Source: Methanobacterium spitsbergense
GTDB taxonomy: Archaea > Methanobacteriota > Methanobacteria > Methanobacteriales > Methanobacteriaceae
Direction of reading: 5' to 3'
DNA length: 64,000 nt
NCBI RefSeq assembly: GCF_019931065.1
Contig: NZ_JAIOUQ010000013.1
Coordinates: 124,001-188,000 of the forward strand
A program made the position numbers and the translations under genes. Below are positions 38,775-49,514 of the stretch, one piece after another. The notes under the pieces are model-generated. The model searched no databases. It was not told the DNA's origin and saw only the letters and a list, made by a program, of their open reading frames with translations. Within the stretch, counting starts at the first letter, position 1; each line of letters starts with the position of its first letter.

Positions 38775-39908
38775 ATGAAAATAGCCTTTATTTACGATGC
38801 AGTGTATCCATGGGTTAAGGGCGGTGCAGAAAAAAGGGTTTATGAACTTGCTAAAAGACTTGCACAACGTGGAAATGAGGTACACTGGTATTCCATAGGA
38901 TGGTGGTGGCCTGAAAATGGTAAAAAGGATATGGTCATTGATGGAATTCATCTCCACGGTGTTTCCAATCCTATAAATCTCTATTCAGACGATAGAAGAT
39001 CAATTAAAGAAGCATTGCTTTTCGCTTTAAAACTCTTCACCCCAATTATGAAGGAAAAATTTGATGTTGTTGATTGCCAGGGATTTCCATTTTTTTCGTG
39101 TTTCACAGCTAAGATTCATTCAATGACAGGGAAGTCCAGACTCATAATCACATTACACGAGGTATGGGGAGATTACTGGTATGAATACCTTGGAAAACTG
39201 GGAATATTTGGAAAGTTCATTGAAAGAACCATGCTTGGCTTAACAGATAACCTGATAACAGTTTCATATAAAACACAAAAGGATCTGAGGGAAATAAAAA
39301 AATCTGAAAAATCCATTGTAATTCCCAATGGAATTGATTTTAACCATATACAGTCAATCAAGCCTTCTGAGGAAATTTCAGACATAATATTTGCAGGTAG
39401 ACTAATTAAAGAAAAGAATGTAGATATTTTAATTAAATCCATTCAAATTGTTAAACAAAAGATTCCCAATGTTAGATGCATGATTGTTGGAGATGGCCCA
39501 GAAAGATCCAAACTTGAAGAATTATCATTTAACCTTAAAATTCAGGACAACATAGAGTTTATGGGTTTCACTGAAAATTACAATGATTTAATCGGTTATA
39601 TGAAATCATCCAGTGTATTTGTTCTTCCATCAATAAGGGAAGGTTTTGGTATTGTTGTTATTGAAGCCAATGCCTGTGGTTTACCAGTTGTAGTGGTTAA
39701 TCATAAAATGAACGCAGCTGTTGACCTGGTTCAAGATGGTATTAATGGTTTTAAAGCCGATGCATTACCCGAAGATATTGCAGATAAAATAATTAAATCC
39801 ATTGAAAATAAAGAAAAAATGGAAAGTAAATGTATTGATAATTCAGAAGAATATGACTGGAATAAAATTGTTGATGCACTTGAAAAGGTTTATATGGAAA
39901 TTTTATGA
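38775..39908 (+). CDS. GT4 family glycosyltransferase
   Basis: 377 residues with the two Rossmann domains of GT-B enzymes. The N-terminal '[22 protein letters not shown]' region (split over 15-36) binds acceptor. The C-terminal donor site includes '[12 protein letters not shown]' (about 210-221) and '[21 protein letters not shown]' (about 288-308), with the E-x7-E motif. It probably adds a hexose to the growing lipid-linked glycan at the cytoplasmic face. 19 bases after the previous gene. Confidence 0.88.
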   Translation: MKIAFIYDAVYPWVKGGAEKRVYELAKRLAQRGNEVHWYSIGWWWPENGKKDMVIDGIHLHGVSNPINLYSDDRRSIKEALLFALKLFTPIMKEKFDVVDCQGFPFFSCFTAKIHSMTGKSRLIITLHEVWGDYWYEYLGKLGIFGKFIERTMLGLTDNLITVSYKTQKDLREIKKSEKSIVIPNGIDFNHIQSIKPSEEISDIIFAGRLIKEKNVDILIKSIQIVKQKIPNVRCMIVGDGPERSKLEELSFNLKIQDNIEFMGFTENYNDLIGYMKSSSVFVLPSIREGFGIVVIEANACGLPVVVVNHKMNAAVDLVQDGINGFKADALPEDIADKIIKSIENKEKMESKCIDNSEEYDWNKIVDALEKVYMEIL

Positions 39909-39957
39909 TTCATTAACTCAAATTAAACAATTATTATAAATTTATGTGAAGTGAAAA

Positions 39958-41073
39958 ATGAAGATCATTCAAACACCGGTACGGTTCTATCCATTTACAG
40001 GTGGCGTAGAAAATTATGTTTATTATATGTCCAAGGAACTGGTTAGATTAGGCCATGATGTTAAGGTTATTTGTGCCAACGAACCTCCATCTAAAAAAGA
40101 AGATAAGGTGGATGGTATCGATATTAAAAGGTTATCCTACATAGCAAAAATTGCAAATACAAATATAACTCCAGGATTTCCCTTTGCACTTAATGGAGAA
40201 GATTATGATATAATGCACACACACATACCCACTCCATGGAGTGCTGACTGGAGCAGTATTATCTCAAAATTTAAAAAAAAGCCTCTTGTGGTTACATATC
40301 ATAACGATATAATTGGAAGTGGAATTGCAAATTATATTGCCAAGTTCTATAATTCCACAGCTCTCAAGTCATTATTAAATAATGCCGATAAAATCATTAT
40401 AACACAACCCAACTACATCAAATATTCACTGTACTTGGATAAATATGAGGATAAAATTGAGGTTGTGCCCAATGGAGTGGATGTTGAAAAGTTCAAAGTA
40501 TTAAACATAACCAAAACTAAAAACACACTTTTCTTCCTAAGCCTTTTAGATGAATTCCACAAATATAAAGGCCTTGATTATTTATTAAAGGCAATAGTAA
40601 TTGTAAAAAACTCCATACCCGATATAAAATTAATCATAGGTGGTAAAGGTGCGTTATTGGATTATTATAGTAAAATGGTGGTAGATTTAGGATTAACAAA
40701 AAATGTTGAATTCCATGGATTTATTCCAGATGATAAAATAGTTGAATACTACAACAGGTCCAGTATATTTGTACTCCCATCCATATCATCATTACAAGAA
40801 GGGTTTGGAATAGTTGTTCTTGAAGCTATGGCCTGTGAAACACCTGTTATCAGTACAGAAATAGTTGGTGTGGCTGCTGATGTTAAAAAAAGTAATTCTG
40901 GGATAATAATTCCTCCAAAAAATTCCGATCAATTAGCCGAAGCAATTATTAAAATTTTAAACGACAAAAATCCAGAAATAATGGGAAGTAATGGTAGAAA
41001 ACTTGTAAAAGAGAAATACACATGGTCTGGAATTGCAGTGAACACTGAAAAGATTTATAATAAATTAATTTAA
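39958..41073 (+). CDS. GT4 family glycosyltransferase
   Basis: 371 residues, GT-B fold. '[24 protein letters not shown]' (split) starts the acceptor domain. The donor-side E-x7-E appears as '[21 protein letters not shown]' (about 280-300). Sugar specificity cannot be read. Third gene of the plus-strand set, 49 bases after the previous one, with a GTGA site. Confidence 0.88.
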   Translation: MKIIQTPVRFYPFTGGVENYVYYMSKELVRLGHDVKVICANEPPSKKEDKVDGIDIKRLSYIAKIANTNITPGFPFALNGEDYDIMHTHIPTPWSADWSSIISKFKKKPLVVTYHNDIIGSGIANYIAKFYNSTALKSLLNNADKIIITQPNYIKYSLYLDKYEDKIEVVPNGVDVEKFKVLNITKTKNTLFFLSLLDEFHKYKGLDYLLKAIVIVKNSIPDIKLIIGGKGALLDYYSKMVVDLGLTKNVEFHGFIPDDKIVEYYNRSSIFVLPSISSLQEGFGIVVLEAMACETPVISTEIVGVAADVKKSNSGIIIPPKNSDQLAEAIIKILNDKNPEIMGSNGRKLVKEKYTWSGIAVNTEKIYNKLI

Positions 41074-41287
41074 TATAACATCTAAAGCATTTGAATACAA
41101 TTGCTTTTTTTTATTAAATAAAGAAACTTAAAAGAATAATAGAAATATAACACAATAAAATAATTTGATTATTACAAAGCTATCACAATAGAGAGCGATC
41201 TTAATATTAATTAACTAAAAACTGTTATAAAATAAAAATTTAAATTTATTATAAAATGGAAATAGATTATTGTAGGAGAATTATTTA

Positions 41288-43456
41288 ATGTTAAATCGTA
41301 TTAAAAACTTACAGGCCAAAGAATGGTTTATCATAACCCTTTTAATGTTAATTATTACGGATCTGATTATAACATTGAATCTACCCCTTTTAAGGGATAT
41401 CATACCCTTTTTATTCTTTACCATTATTCCAGGATTTTTGATAATTACCATTTTAAAACTTAATGAGATAGAATTTTTGAAAAAAGCCATTCTATCCATT
41501 GGTTTAAGTGTATCTGTACTTCTTGGTGTTGGATTATTATTAAATAGCTTTTATCCATTGCTATTCAAACCATTGGCATTGACTCCTGTCCTTTTATCTT
41601 TGAATATAACAACCATAATTCTAACCTACTTTGCTTATCAAAGAAATAAGAATGATATTGATACTTGTTCAATATTTAATTTCAACTTTAAAATGGGTGA
41701 TAAACTGTTATCACCAATACTTTTTCCTGTTTTGTTCCCATTTATGGCAGTTCTTGGAACTTACCTAATGAACACTTCGGTGAACAACATAATTATACTG
41801 TTAATGCTTTTTTTGATACCTCCATATTTGGTTGTGGTTGCTTATCTTAAAGATAGGATTCATCCTGTTACTTACCCAGTTGCCCTTTTTATGATAGGTA
41901 TCGGTCTGATTTTAATGCATTCATTAACATCGTTCAATATTTTAGGTCGTGATGTTCACCAGGAATTTTATGTTTTCCAGCTAACCCTTTCAAATTTCCA
42001 TTGGAATATCAATGACTTTTATAACCCTTACAATGCATGTTTGAGCATTTCAATATTACCTACAATTTATTATGGGCTTACAAACATGAATCCAGACTAT
42101 ATATTCAAACTTTTATTTGCGTTTCTGGGAAGTATTTTACCTTTGATGGTGTTTACAGTTGCAAAGAAATATCTGGACATTAAATATGCCTTCTTTGCAT
42201 CGCTCTTATTTGTGTTTCAGGTCTTTTTCATAAATATTGTTGGTGCTGTAAGACAGGAAGTAGCAATAATCTTCTTCTTTTTAGCAGTGATGGTGCTTTT
42301 CGATACTTTTGGTACAACCAAATTCGAAAACTCATGGACAAAAAAAATACTATTCCTGATCTTGGTATTTTCCATGATAATATCTCATTACACAACATCC
42401 TATGTTGCATTTGTTATATTAGTTCCAATATTACTTTTACCATTTTTAAAGAATTTATATAATAAAAGGAAGTTTACAACATCAAATTTTGATGTTTTAA
42501 TCATTTATTTAGTATTTATAATTTTATGGTTCTTCCTATATGCCAAGGTTCAGTTTTTAGCAGGAACCGAAGTGATCCAATCTACAGTAGCAGCAACAGT
42601 AGCAGCAACTGGTTCAAGTAATGGAACCTTAGACTTTGTAAATGGCAGAGAGGGAACTGTACTAAGTGTATTGGGTATTGGAATAAAAAATATTCCAAAC
42701 TTGATAGCTGTGATTGTAAATGATCTTATCTTTGCTACCATTGGAATTGGTTTAATCACAATGCTAGTAAAGTATCGAAGAGTTTTAAAGGGTAAAACAA
42801 AAAATTTATACCAAGAAATTAGATTATTAGACTCAAAACTTGTACTCGGAAGCTTTTTATCCTTTTCATTATTGGCCATGTTTCTATTACTGCCATCTGT
42901 ATCGTTTTTCTACGGTTCGGACCGTTTATTCTTCCAGCTTTTAATTTTCACAGTTCCCCTCTTCATTATAGGGGCCATTAAAATTGCACAGATAATGAAT
43001 AAAGTAATTAAAAAACCTGATTTTAAAGTAGCATTAATACTGATACTCATAATCTCACTGTTCATTTGCAACACCCATCTTCAATATGAATTCACTGGAA
43101 TTCCATTTTCACCAGAATATGATAAAACAGGGATACCACGAGGCGAACTATATATCTATAATGGTGAATTGGCAACTGCAGAATGGATTGAAAATTATCA
43201 TTACGATGATATAAGAACATATTCTGATGCAGTTGGTTTCACCCGCCTATATATAACAGACCCTGAATTTAAATTTGTAGGCATAAACTTCAACAATAAA
43301 ACAATTAATGGATACATCTATATGGGAAATGCAAATGTTAACGAAGGCAAACTCTATGATAGCATTGATACACAAGTAAAGGTCCAAAAATACAGTTACT
43401 TCTTCAACAATAAAAGCAGGATATATGATGCCAAATATGGCCAGATATGGCTTTAA
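41288..43456 (+). CDS. Large DUF2206-like multi-pass membrane protein
   Basis: 722 residues with about 13 membrane segments. A conserved region around 'GRDVHQEFYVFQLTLSNFHWN', 'YNPYNACLSISILP' and 'VGAVRQEVAIIF' is shared with the protein at 55374. The C-terminal ~90 residues are soluble and probably outside. It resembles the DUF2206/GT-C type membrane proteins that use lipid-linked sugars. 'GRDVHQEF' carries the acidic residues that could serve as a GT-C active site, which is an inference. AGGAGA precedes the ATG. Confidence 0.7.
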   Translation: MLNRIKNLQAKEWFIITLLMLIITDLIITLNLPLLRDIIPFLFFTIIPGFLIITILKLNEIEFLKKAILSIGLSVSVLLGVGLLLNSFYPLLFKPLALTPVLLSLNITTIILTYFAYQRNKNDIDTCSIFNFNFKMGDKLLSPILFPVLFPFMAVLGTYLMNTSVNNIIILLMLFLIPPYLVVVAYLKDRIHPVTYPVALFMIGIGLILMHSLTSFNILGRDVHQEFYVFQLTLSNFHWNINDFYNPYNACLSISILPTIYYGLTNMNPDYIFKLLFAFLGSILPLMVFTVAKKYLDIKYAFFASLLFVFQVFFINIVGAVRQEVAIIFFFLAVMVLFDTFGTTKFENSWTKKILFLILVFSMIISHYTTSYVAFVILVPILLLPFLKNLYNKRKFTTSNFDVLIIYLVFIILWFFLYAKVQFLAGTEVIQSTVAATVAATGSSNGTLDFVNGREGTVLSVLGIGIKNIPNLIAVIVNDLIFATIGIGLITMLVKYRRVLKGKTKNLYQEIRLLDSKLVLGSFLSFSLLAMFLLLPSVSFFYGSDRLFFQLLIFTVPLFIIGAIKIAQIMNKVIKKPDFKVALILILIISLFICNTHLQYEFTGIPFSPEYDKTGIPRGELYIYNGELATAEWIENYHYDDIRTYSDAVGFTRLYITDPEFKFVGINFNNKTINGYIYMGNANVNEGKLYDSIDTQVKVQKYSYFFNNKSRIYDAKYGQIWL

Positions 43457-43597
43457 GATATAAAACTAAACAATTAAAATTTTTTAGATTAATCTCCCCT
43501 TAAACAATTTTAAACAAAAAAAATCAATTTACATTTAGTTTATTATGGTAATGTAACTCAGAACTAAGGAATAATATAATCAATATGAAAATATTTT

Positions 43598-44563
43598 TTA
43601 TAATTGGTTCACAACTTCTTGAAATGCTTTTTCAAATTCTTTAGATTGGGTTTCTGCATTGTATTTGGAGCTTATTTCCTTACATTTAATGGAAATATTT
43701 GCCTTTTCTTTTTCATCAAGGTTATGTATTTCAAGTATTTTATCTGCAATTGTTTTGGGATTATTATCTTTTAAAACAAGGTACTCCAATCTATTATCAG
43801 TTAATATATCTGCTTCGCCTACATTCTCAGTTATGATAGGTATCATTCCAGATGACATTGTTTCAAAAACTGTTACAGGACAGGAATCAAAATCTGCAGG
43901 ATGAACATAGAGTGAACATTTCTTAAAATATTTATCCAGATTTTTTTGGAATCCCTCTTTATGTAACCATGGAAAATCTGTAGTTATACTGTCTATACAT
44001 GATCCTACCAAGTATAAATTGAATGCATTACCTCTTTTGTTCAATATTTCAACTGCATCAACTAATAGGTCAAATCTTTTGCAGCTTTCCTGATTTCCAA
44101 TAAATAATAGGTTGTTAGAATTTAGATCACAGTTTATTTGGAAACTGTTATTGGAACCATAAGGGTAAACAAAAGATATGGGTTTGTCTGGATAGTTATT
44201 CAATGCTATTTTTTTATTCAAAGGGGATATTGCAATAAATCCATCTACATAGGATAAAAGAAATTTAACTACCATTTTTTTCAGTGGATTCATTTTTGGA
44301 AGGTCAAAGAGAAGTGTATCAGCGTTTAAAAGTATTATCTTGGTTTCATGATTCTTGATTTTTTTAAGAACTGAATGTGGTAGTCCAAGTCCACCTTCAA
44401 CAAGTATAATATCATATCTACTCCTGTCAAACACTGATTTAATGAGATTTTTTATTATCTCTGAATGTTTATCTCCATATCTGTACCAGTTCTCTGTTAT
44501 GGTTTCTGCAAATACACCATGAACTTTGTGTGGTCCCTGATGTGTGAAAAGAATTTTTTTCAT
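43598..44563 (-). CDS. GT4-like glycosyltransferase
   Basis: 321 residues, shorter than the other GT4 proteins here. 'ILFTHQGPHKVHGV' starts the acceptor domain. The donor domain shows 'LLFIGNQESCKRFDLLVDAVEI' (split, 150-171) and 'DFDSCPVTVFETMSSGMIPI' (about 230-249), a variant of E-x7-E with Asp-Ser in front. Start at 44563 with GGGGAA upstream. It is the last gene of the minus-strand block and converges on the large membrane protein gene. Confidence 0.8.
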   Translation of the reverse strand: MKKILFTHQGPHKVHGVFAETITENWYRYGDKHSEIIKNLIKSVFDRSRYDIILVEGGLGLPHSVLKKIKNHETKIILLNADTLLFDLPKMNPLKKMVVKFLLSYVDGFIAISPLNKKIALNNYPDKPISFVYPYGSNNSFQINCDLNSNNLLFIGNQESCKRFDLLVDAVEILNKRGNAFNLYLVGSCIDSITTDFPWLHKEGFQKNLDKYFKKCSLYVHPADFDSCPVTVFETMSSGMIPIITENVGEADILTDNRLEYLVLKDNNPKTIADKILEIHNLDEKEKANISIKCKEISSKYNAETQSKEFEKAFQEVVNQL

Positions 44564-44691
44564 TATTATTTCCCCATGTAATATTGAAATTAGTAAAACT
44601 GTAGATTCTTATAAATTGATTATAGAGTAAATAATTCAGTGTTGATTAAATTTAGTTAGCTGTGATTATTTAAGGGTGATACTGATTTACT

Positions 44692-45696
44692 TCAAGAATT
44701 TTTAATGTTTCTTGCAATCTTCTTAAGTAGCATTGAAGAATACCGATATAATAGTTGAACTGTGTAGATGGGGAGATGTAGTTTATAATTTTTTTCATGG
44801 TTTTTCATGAATTTTAGGTTGGTTTTAATTTCTCTTGTTATACCCATAAATTTTACCTTACTTTTAGAAACTCCTGCCTTGTGCCAAACAACCGACTTTA
44901 AATTTGTTACCATTTTATATCCTTTTTTGTCCATTTCAATGCAGATATCTGCATCTTCACAACCAAAGAAAAATTCGGAATTTAAAAGCTTTCCTGGCAA
45001 CATTTTGGTTTTTATCAGCATGATAGCTCCCGAAACCCATCCAACTTCCATTGTGGAATTACCGTCAATTGGTGGGTTTTTATGTCCCAGTTCTATATCA
45101 TGGTATCCGGGATACCTTGAAAGATCTATAACTCCACCTACACTCCATATAATATTATTTTTTCCATTAAAATCATAGAAGAATGTCTTTGGTCCGACAA
45201 CAGCAATTTTATCGTTACTTTCTCCAGTTTTTACCAGTTCAGTTAGGAAATGACTATCCACAACTGTGTCATTATTTAAAAGGAGTATATAAGTAGGATT
45301 AAGTGATTTCAATGCATACTTTATTCCAATATTATTACCCTCTGCAAATCCATAGTTTTTATCATTTTTTATTATTATCAATCTCTGGTTCGATGACAAA
45401 GTGTTATAGTCTGATTCTAGAGCTTTTCCAGTTTCAGCTTCGTTTTTATTAAACTCGAATATCTGAATTGGTTTGTTATCAGATTTATAACTGTAAAAAT
45501 TGGATTTTGGTTTGATTTGGGCTTCGCAGTAAGCTTTGATTCTTTCAATGGAATCATCGTCAGAATCATTGTCAACCAGGATAATATCGTAGTTGGGATA
45601 ATCAATCTGATAAAGGGATTCTAAACATTCAATAGTATCCTTCCATCCATTCCAATTTAGCAGTACTACTGTTACTTGGGGATTCATGTTATACAT
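44692..45696 (-). CDS. GT2 family glycosyltransferase
   Basis: 334 residues. GT2 domain with 'VTVVLLNWNGW' (8-18), 'LVDNDSDDDS' (40-49) and the metal-binding 'LLLNNDTVVD' (about 134-143). An insertion of about 50 residues between them ('YCEAQIKPKSNFYSYKSDNK...') also occurs in the neighbouring GT2 at 48459, so the two are close paralogues. It resembles rhamnosyltransferase-type GT2 proteins. 10 bases after the dehydratase gene. Confidence 0.88.
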   Translation of the reverse strand: MYNMNPQVTVVLLNWNGWKDTIECLESLYQIDYPNYDIILVDNDSDDDSIERIKAYCEAQIKPKSNFYSYKSDNKPIQIFEFNKNEAETGKALESDYNTLSSNQRLIIIKNDKNYGFAEGNNIGIKYALKSLNPTYILLLNNDTVVDSHFLTELVKTGESNDKIAVVGPKTFFYDFNGKNNIIWSVGGVIDLSRYPGYHDIELGHKNPPIDGNSTMEVGWVSGAIMLIKTKMLPGKLLNSEFFFGCEDADICIEMDKKGYKMVTNLKSVVWHKAGVSKSKVKFMGITREIKTNLKFMKNHEKNYKLHLPIYTVQLLYRYSSMLLKKIARNIKNS

Positions 45697-45705
45697 TTTA
45701 AAAGA

Positions 45706-46935
45706 TTAAAGTCTATTTTCCTTTTTTAGGAAGTAATTCAACTGATCCCTTATAATATCATTCAAACTATGTTCAATTGTTGCACCTATCCCTTGGATCT
45801 TCTCTGTATCTGCAAATAGAATTGGTACTTCTGCTGGTCTGAATCTATCTGGATTAAATTCAATTGGAATAATTCCCTTATCTGTATGTACCTTAATACC
45901 CCTATCTTCAAGTGTGTATTCGAGTTTTCCATCAAGAATCATGGTGTCTACAACTGTTTTATCAAATTTAACCTCATATATTGCCGAATCATCTATTTCA
46001 GTCGGATTTTCTATGGATTTATCTCCATTAAAGGTTTCTATTTTTCCTATATTCCATCCTGCTTCTTTTAAGCCTAATAGTATATAGCTGAGTACTGAGT
46101 TGGTTCTCATTGATCCCTGATTGTAAACTTCTCCTGATTTTCCATTTTCTGCAAGGGTCATGTATCCGTTTACTATGTCCTTTACATGGGACCAGTCCCT
46201 GAATGCATTTAAATTTCCAATTGTAATCTTGTCAATTTCTCCAAATTTCAGTTTCATAACCTGGTTGGTTACAACAGATGTTACAAACATCAGTCCCCTT
46301 CCAGCTCCTTCATGGTTAAAAGCTCTTGAAACCACTGTATTCAAACCATAGGAATGGTAGTAATTTTGCATTAAATGGTCACCATAGACCTTGGAAACAG
46401 CATAAGGTGACATTGGTCTTAGTGGATTGGTTTCCTTGATTGGTACTTCTGGAATATTTACAGGTTCGGGAAATATGGTCCCATATTCTTTTTTTGCCTG
46501 TTTATACTGATCTTCTGTTGAAATTACAAGCCCATATTCTTCGCTTGAACCTGCGAAGACTACTTTTGCATCTGAATCTGTTTTTCTGGTTGCATCCAAT
46601 AGGTTAGCAGTCCCTATACAGTTTATCATCTGTGTTTCAGGTGAATTTTCAAATGATCTCGGAACAAAGGATTGTGCTGCTAAATGGAATATATATTCGG
46701 GTTCTGATATCTCCAGTGCATTTGTAAGTGATGTTATTTCTGTTAGATCTCCTTCAATTGTTTTGACACTGTTTTCGATTCCATGATCAATTAGGTTTTT
46801 GGCTTTGGTTCCATCTGCCCTTCTTCTGATCAATCCATAAACATTAGCTTTTTGATTTAATAATTCTTCTGCAAGGTAGGATCCTGCAAATCCACCCACA
46901 CCTGTGATTAAAATATTTTTGTCTTTCCAGTTCAT
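45706..46935 (-). CDS. GDP-mannose 4,6-dehydratase-like SDR enzyme
   Basis: 409 residues of the extended short-chain dehydrogenase family. 'ITGVGGFAGSYL' (9-20) is the NAD(P) site. 'GSSEEYG' (about 128-134) and 'SPYAVSKVYGD' (about 175-185, Tyr and Lys catalytic) match GDP-mannose dehydratases, as does 'VSRAFNHEGAGRG'. A C-terminal region with 'FRPAEV' fits the family, but about 60 residues before it are unusual. It probably makes a 4-keto-6-deoxy sugar for the surface glycan. GGAGGT ribosome site. Confidence 0.8.
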   Translation of the reverse strand: MNWKDKNILITGVGGFAGSYLAEELLNQKANVYGLIRRRADGTKAKNLIDHGIENSVKTIEGDLTEITSLTNALEISEPEYIFHLAAQSFVPRSFENSPETQMINCIGTANLLDATRKTDSDAKVVFAGSSEEYGLVISTEDQYKQAKKEYGTIFPEPVNIPEVPIKETNPLRPMSPYAVSKVYGDHLMQNYYHSYGLNTVVSRAFNHEGAGRGLMFVTSVVTNQVMKLKFGEIDKITIGNLNAFRDWSHVKDIVNGYMTLAENGKSGEVYNQGSMRTNSVLSYILLGLKEAGWNIGKIETFNGDKSIENPTEIDDSAIYEVKFDKTVVDTMILDGKLEYTLEDRGIKVHTDKGIIPIEFNPDRFRPAEVPILFADTEKIQGIGATIEHSLNDIIRDQLNYFLKKENRL

Positions 46936-47048
46936 TCAATACCTCCATTCCCAAATGATTAGATTTTTTTTATCTTAAAGAATTTTTTTTATAAATTTAG
47001 TTTTATTTTAATTTTGGTAAAATATTTGAAGTTTATATTATTGTTTTC

Positions 47049-48296
47049 TCATTTTCTGTTGGATATATTTTTTGTATATTGTATATCCTTGTTAATAACA
47101 TGGTTTAAATGCTCTAACAATCTTTCTCCTGCATGATCCAATGTCCAGAAATTTTGAATGGTTTCAACAGATTTTTTACCCATATTATACCTTTTATATT
47201 CCTTTGAAAGCATTTTTGTAACTGCTTCTGCAAATAATTCTTCGTCTCGGTCTATTAATAGTCCCGTCTTTTTATGGATAACTGTCTCCCTTACTCCTCC
47301 TTCTTTAACAGCAACTACCGGTGTTCCACAGGCCATTGATTCAAGTGGTACCAGCCCAAAAGGTTCGAGGTATGGAGAATACACAACCATTTCTGCCTGG
47401 TTGTAGAGAACAGCAAGTTCATCGTCGTTTATTAAACTTTTTATTTCCATATCAACACCCAATTCTTCTGCATGTTTTTCAAGATAAGTTTTCCATGGAG
47501 GGAAACTTGAATTGGAAACAACAACAAGTTTGGGGCGTATCTCTTTATCTATAAGTGCAATAGATTCAACAAGGAAGCCGTGACCTTTTTCAGGTGTGAA
47601 TGTTCCAACTGAGAGTATAAATTTTTCTACGGGTACATCTAATGGTTTAAACATTTCAGGATCAACTCCAAGATATGATACATGGGAGTTGATTCCATAC
47701 ATTCTCAAGATGCTTTCCCTTGAAAAGTATGAGTTTGAAAGTGTATAATTAGAGTAGAATGAATTGGTTTTATCTATGCTAAGACCTCTTTTAACTACAA
47801 TTTTACTTCCTAAACCCTTTAAAGAACCTATTATATTATTTTTTTTCCGTGGGAATATCATCTCTGATACAGCATCATTTCTAAGTGGTTGCTGGCAGTA
47901 AAATATCATTGGTTTTTTTATGTATTTGAGTAAGAATGGAGCCATTGTGTACTGGTCCTGTTCAGAAAAAACAACATCATATGGACCGTTATTTATTACA
48001 TCTGCCATAATTTGTTCTGTTTTCTCTAGATCCCTGAGTGAGATATGTTTTACAGCAGGAGGTATGTATTTGATTGTGGAGTAAATTGAGCCTCCCAGAG
48101 TTTTTGGAACTGGAAATACATGAACATGACCAACTAGATCTCTGAGGGGTAGAAATTCTTCGTTAGCTGTTGAAGGCACGAAAACGTCTACCTGATTACC
48201 TGTTTTTGTTAAGTATTCCACATAACCATAAAGGGCTCTTTTTGCCCCACCAGATGGTAAATTATGAAAAACTGCGATTTTCAATGGTTCATGCAT
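47049..48296 (-). CDS. GT4 family glycosyltransferase
   Basis: 415 residues, GT-B. 'SGGAKRALYGYVEYLTKTGN' (split over 15-34) and the donor motif 'SPYLEPFGLVPLESMACGTP' (about 318-337) with E-x7-E. Longer than the others through a mid-protein loop with basic 'FPRKKNN'. GAGGT ribosome site 5 bases before the ATG at 48296. Sugar unknown. Confidence 0.87.
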   Translation of the reverse strand: MHEPLKIAVFHNLPSGGAKRALYGYVEYLTKTGNQVDVFVPSTANEEFLPLRDLVGHVHVFPVPKTLGGSIYSTIKYIPPAVKHISLRDLEKTEQIMADVINNGPYDVVFSEQDQYTMAPFLLKYIKKPMIFYCQQPLRNDAVSEMIFPRKKNNIIGSLKGLGSKIVVKRGLSIDKTNSFYSNYTLSNSYFSRESILRMYGINSHVSYLGVDPEMFKPLDVPVEKFILSVGTFTPEKGHGFLVESIALIDKEIRPKLVVVSNSSFPPWKTYLEKHAEELGVDMEIKSLINDDELAVLYNQAEMVVYSPYLEPFGLVPLESMACGTPVVAVKEGGVRETVIHKKTGLLIDRDEELFAEAVTKMLSKEYKRYNMGKKSVETIQNFWTLDHAGERLLEHLNHVINKDIQYTKNISNRK

Positions 48297-48458
48297 ATAT
48301 GATACCTCAAATTTTTTTATTGAAAGAATTCTATTTTATATTGATGAATGGTTTGTTAAATTATAATTTAATGAATTTTTTTAATCCAGATAGCTTAATT
48401 TAATAATTCTTATTTTATCTGTAATGATATTGAATTTTCTTTGGGTGTTTAAAATTTA

Positions 48459-49496
48459 TTAGGGTCCTCTTAAACCATCTAAAGCGCCTTTAATCAAACA
48501 TTTAAATCTTTTAAAATCCCGTTGATTTACAAGGTAATCCAATGATTCATACCATAAACGGTACCCAAAGAAGTAAATTAGGAAGTAATAGTATTCATTT
48601 CTTTTGGCATGTTCCTTTATAACATATATTCTGTTTCTGTTAAGGTAGTAAATTTTGAAATCACTTGCACTTGATGCGCCATATTTATGCCATATTCTAG
48701 ACTTAAAGGAGTAAACTGATTTATATCCATGTTTTAATCCGGTTAAACACCAGTTAACATCTTCCCAGTACATGAAAAAATTTGAATCTAGGCACCCCAC
48801 TGTGTTGATAACTTCCCTTTTACAGAGTAAACATGCCCCTCCAACATAGTCCATTTCAATGTAAATATCATAATCTCCATTATCTTGGGTGTTTGAAGCT
48901 AATTCATTGACAATTCCGTGTTTAAAATCAACATCCCCTCCACCAGCAGCTTGAAGTACTTCATCTTGGGTGTAGAAGTAGGTTTTTGAGCCTACAAAAC
49001 CATATTTTTCGTTACTTTCAGCTGTTAAAACCATTTCAAGCAGAAATTCAGGGTCAACAACTGTGTCATTATTGAGTAACAGGATATAATCAGGGTTTAA
49101 ACTATTTAATGCATAAGCAATTCCAATGTTATTTCCCTTTGCAAACCCATAGTTATCCTGATTTTTTATTAGGTTTAAGACTTTGTTTGAAGAATCTTTA
49201 ATTAATTCTGAATATTTTTCGGAGGTTATGTTTTTTATATCTTCTTCTGTGAATTCTAATAATTTTATTGGTTTATTTTCAGTTTCATACGTGAAAAATT
49301 TAGATTCAACTTTTAATTGACCATTACAGTAATCCTTTATATTTAATATGGAATTATCTGTTGATGCATTGTCCACCAGTACTACATTATAATTAGGATA
49401 GTTTATGCTGTAGAGGGACTCAAGACATTCAATAGTGTCTTTCGAGCCATTCCAGTTTAAAATAATCACAGATACCCTTGGATAATCTTTTAACAT
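48459..49496 (-). CDS. GT2 family glycosyltransferase
   Basis: 345 residues, paralogue of the GT2 at 44692. 'VSVIILNWNGS' (8-18), '[10 protein letters not shown]' (40-49), and 'LLLNNDTVVD' (about 139-148) are nearly identical to it, with the same ~50-residue insertion. It ends in a helical region with basic residues ('NQRDFKRFKCLIKGALDG'). Similar rhamnosyltransferase-type GT2. 18 bases after the GT4 gene at 49515. Confidence 0.88.
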   Translation of the reverse strand: MLKDYPRVSVIILNWNGSKDTIECLESLYSINYPNYNVVLVDNASTDNSILNIKDYCNGQLKVESKFFTYETENKPIKLLEFTEEDIKNITSEKYSELIKDSSNKVLNLIKNQDNYGFAKGNNIGIAYALNSLNPDYILLLNNDTVVDPEFLLEMVLTAESNEKYGFVGSKTYFYTQDEVLQAAGGGDVDFKHGIVNELASNTQDNGDYDIYIEMDYVGGACLLCKREVINTVGCLDSNFFMYWEDVNWCLTGLKHGYKSVYSFKSRIWHKYGASSASDFKIYYLNRNRIYVIKEHAKRNEYYYFLIYFFGYRLWYESLDYLVNQRDFKRFKCLIKGALDGLRGP

Positions 49497-49514
49497 TATT
49501 ATTCCTTTTTCTAT

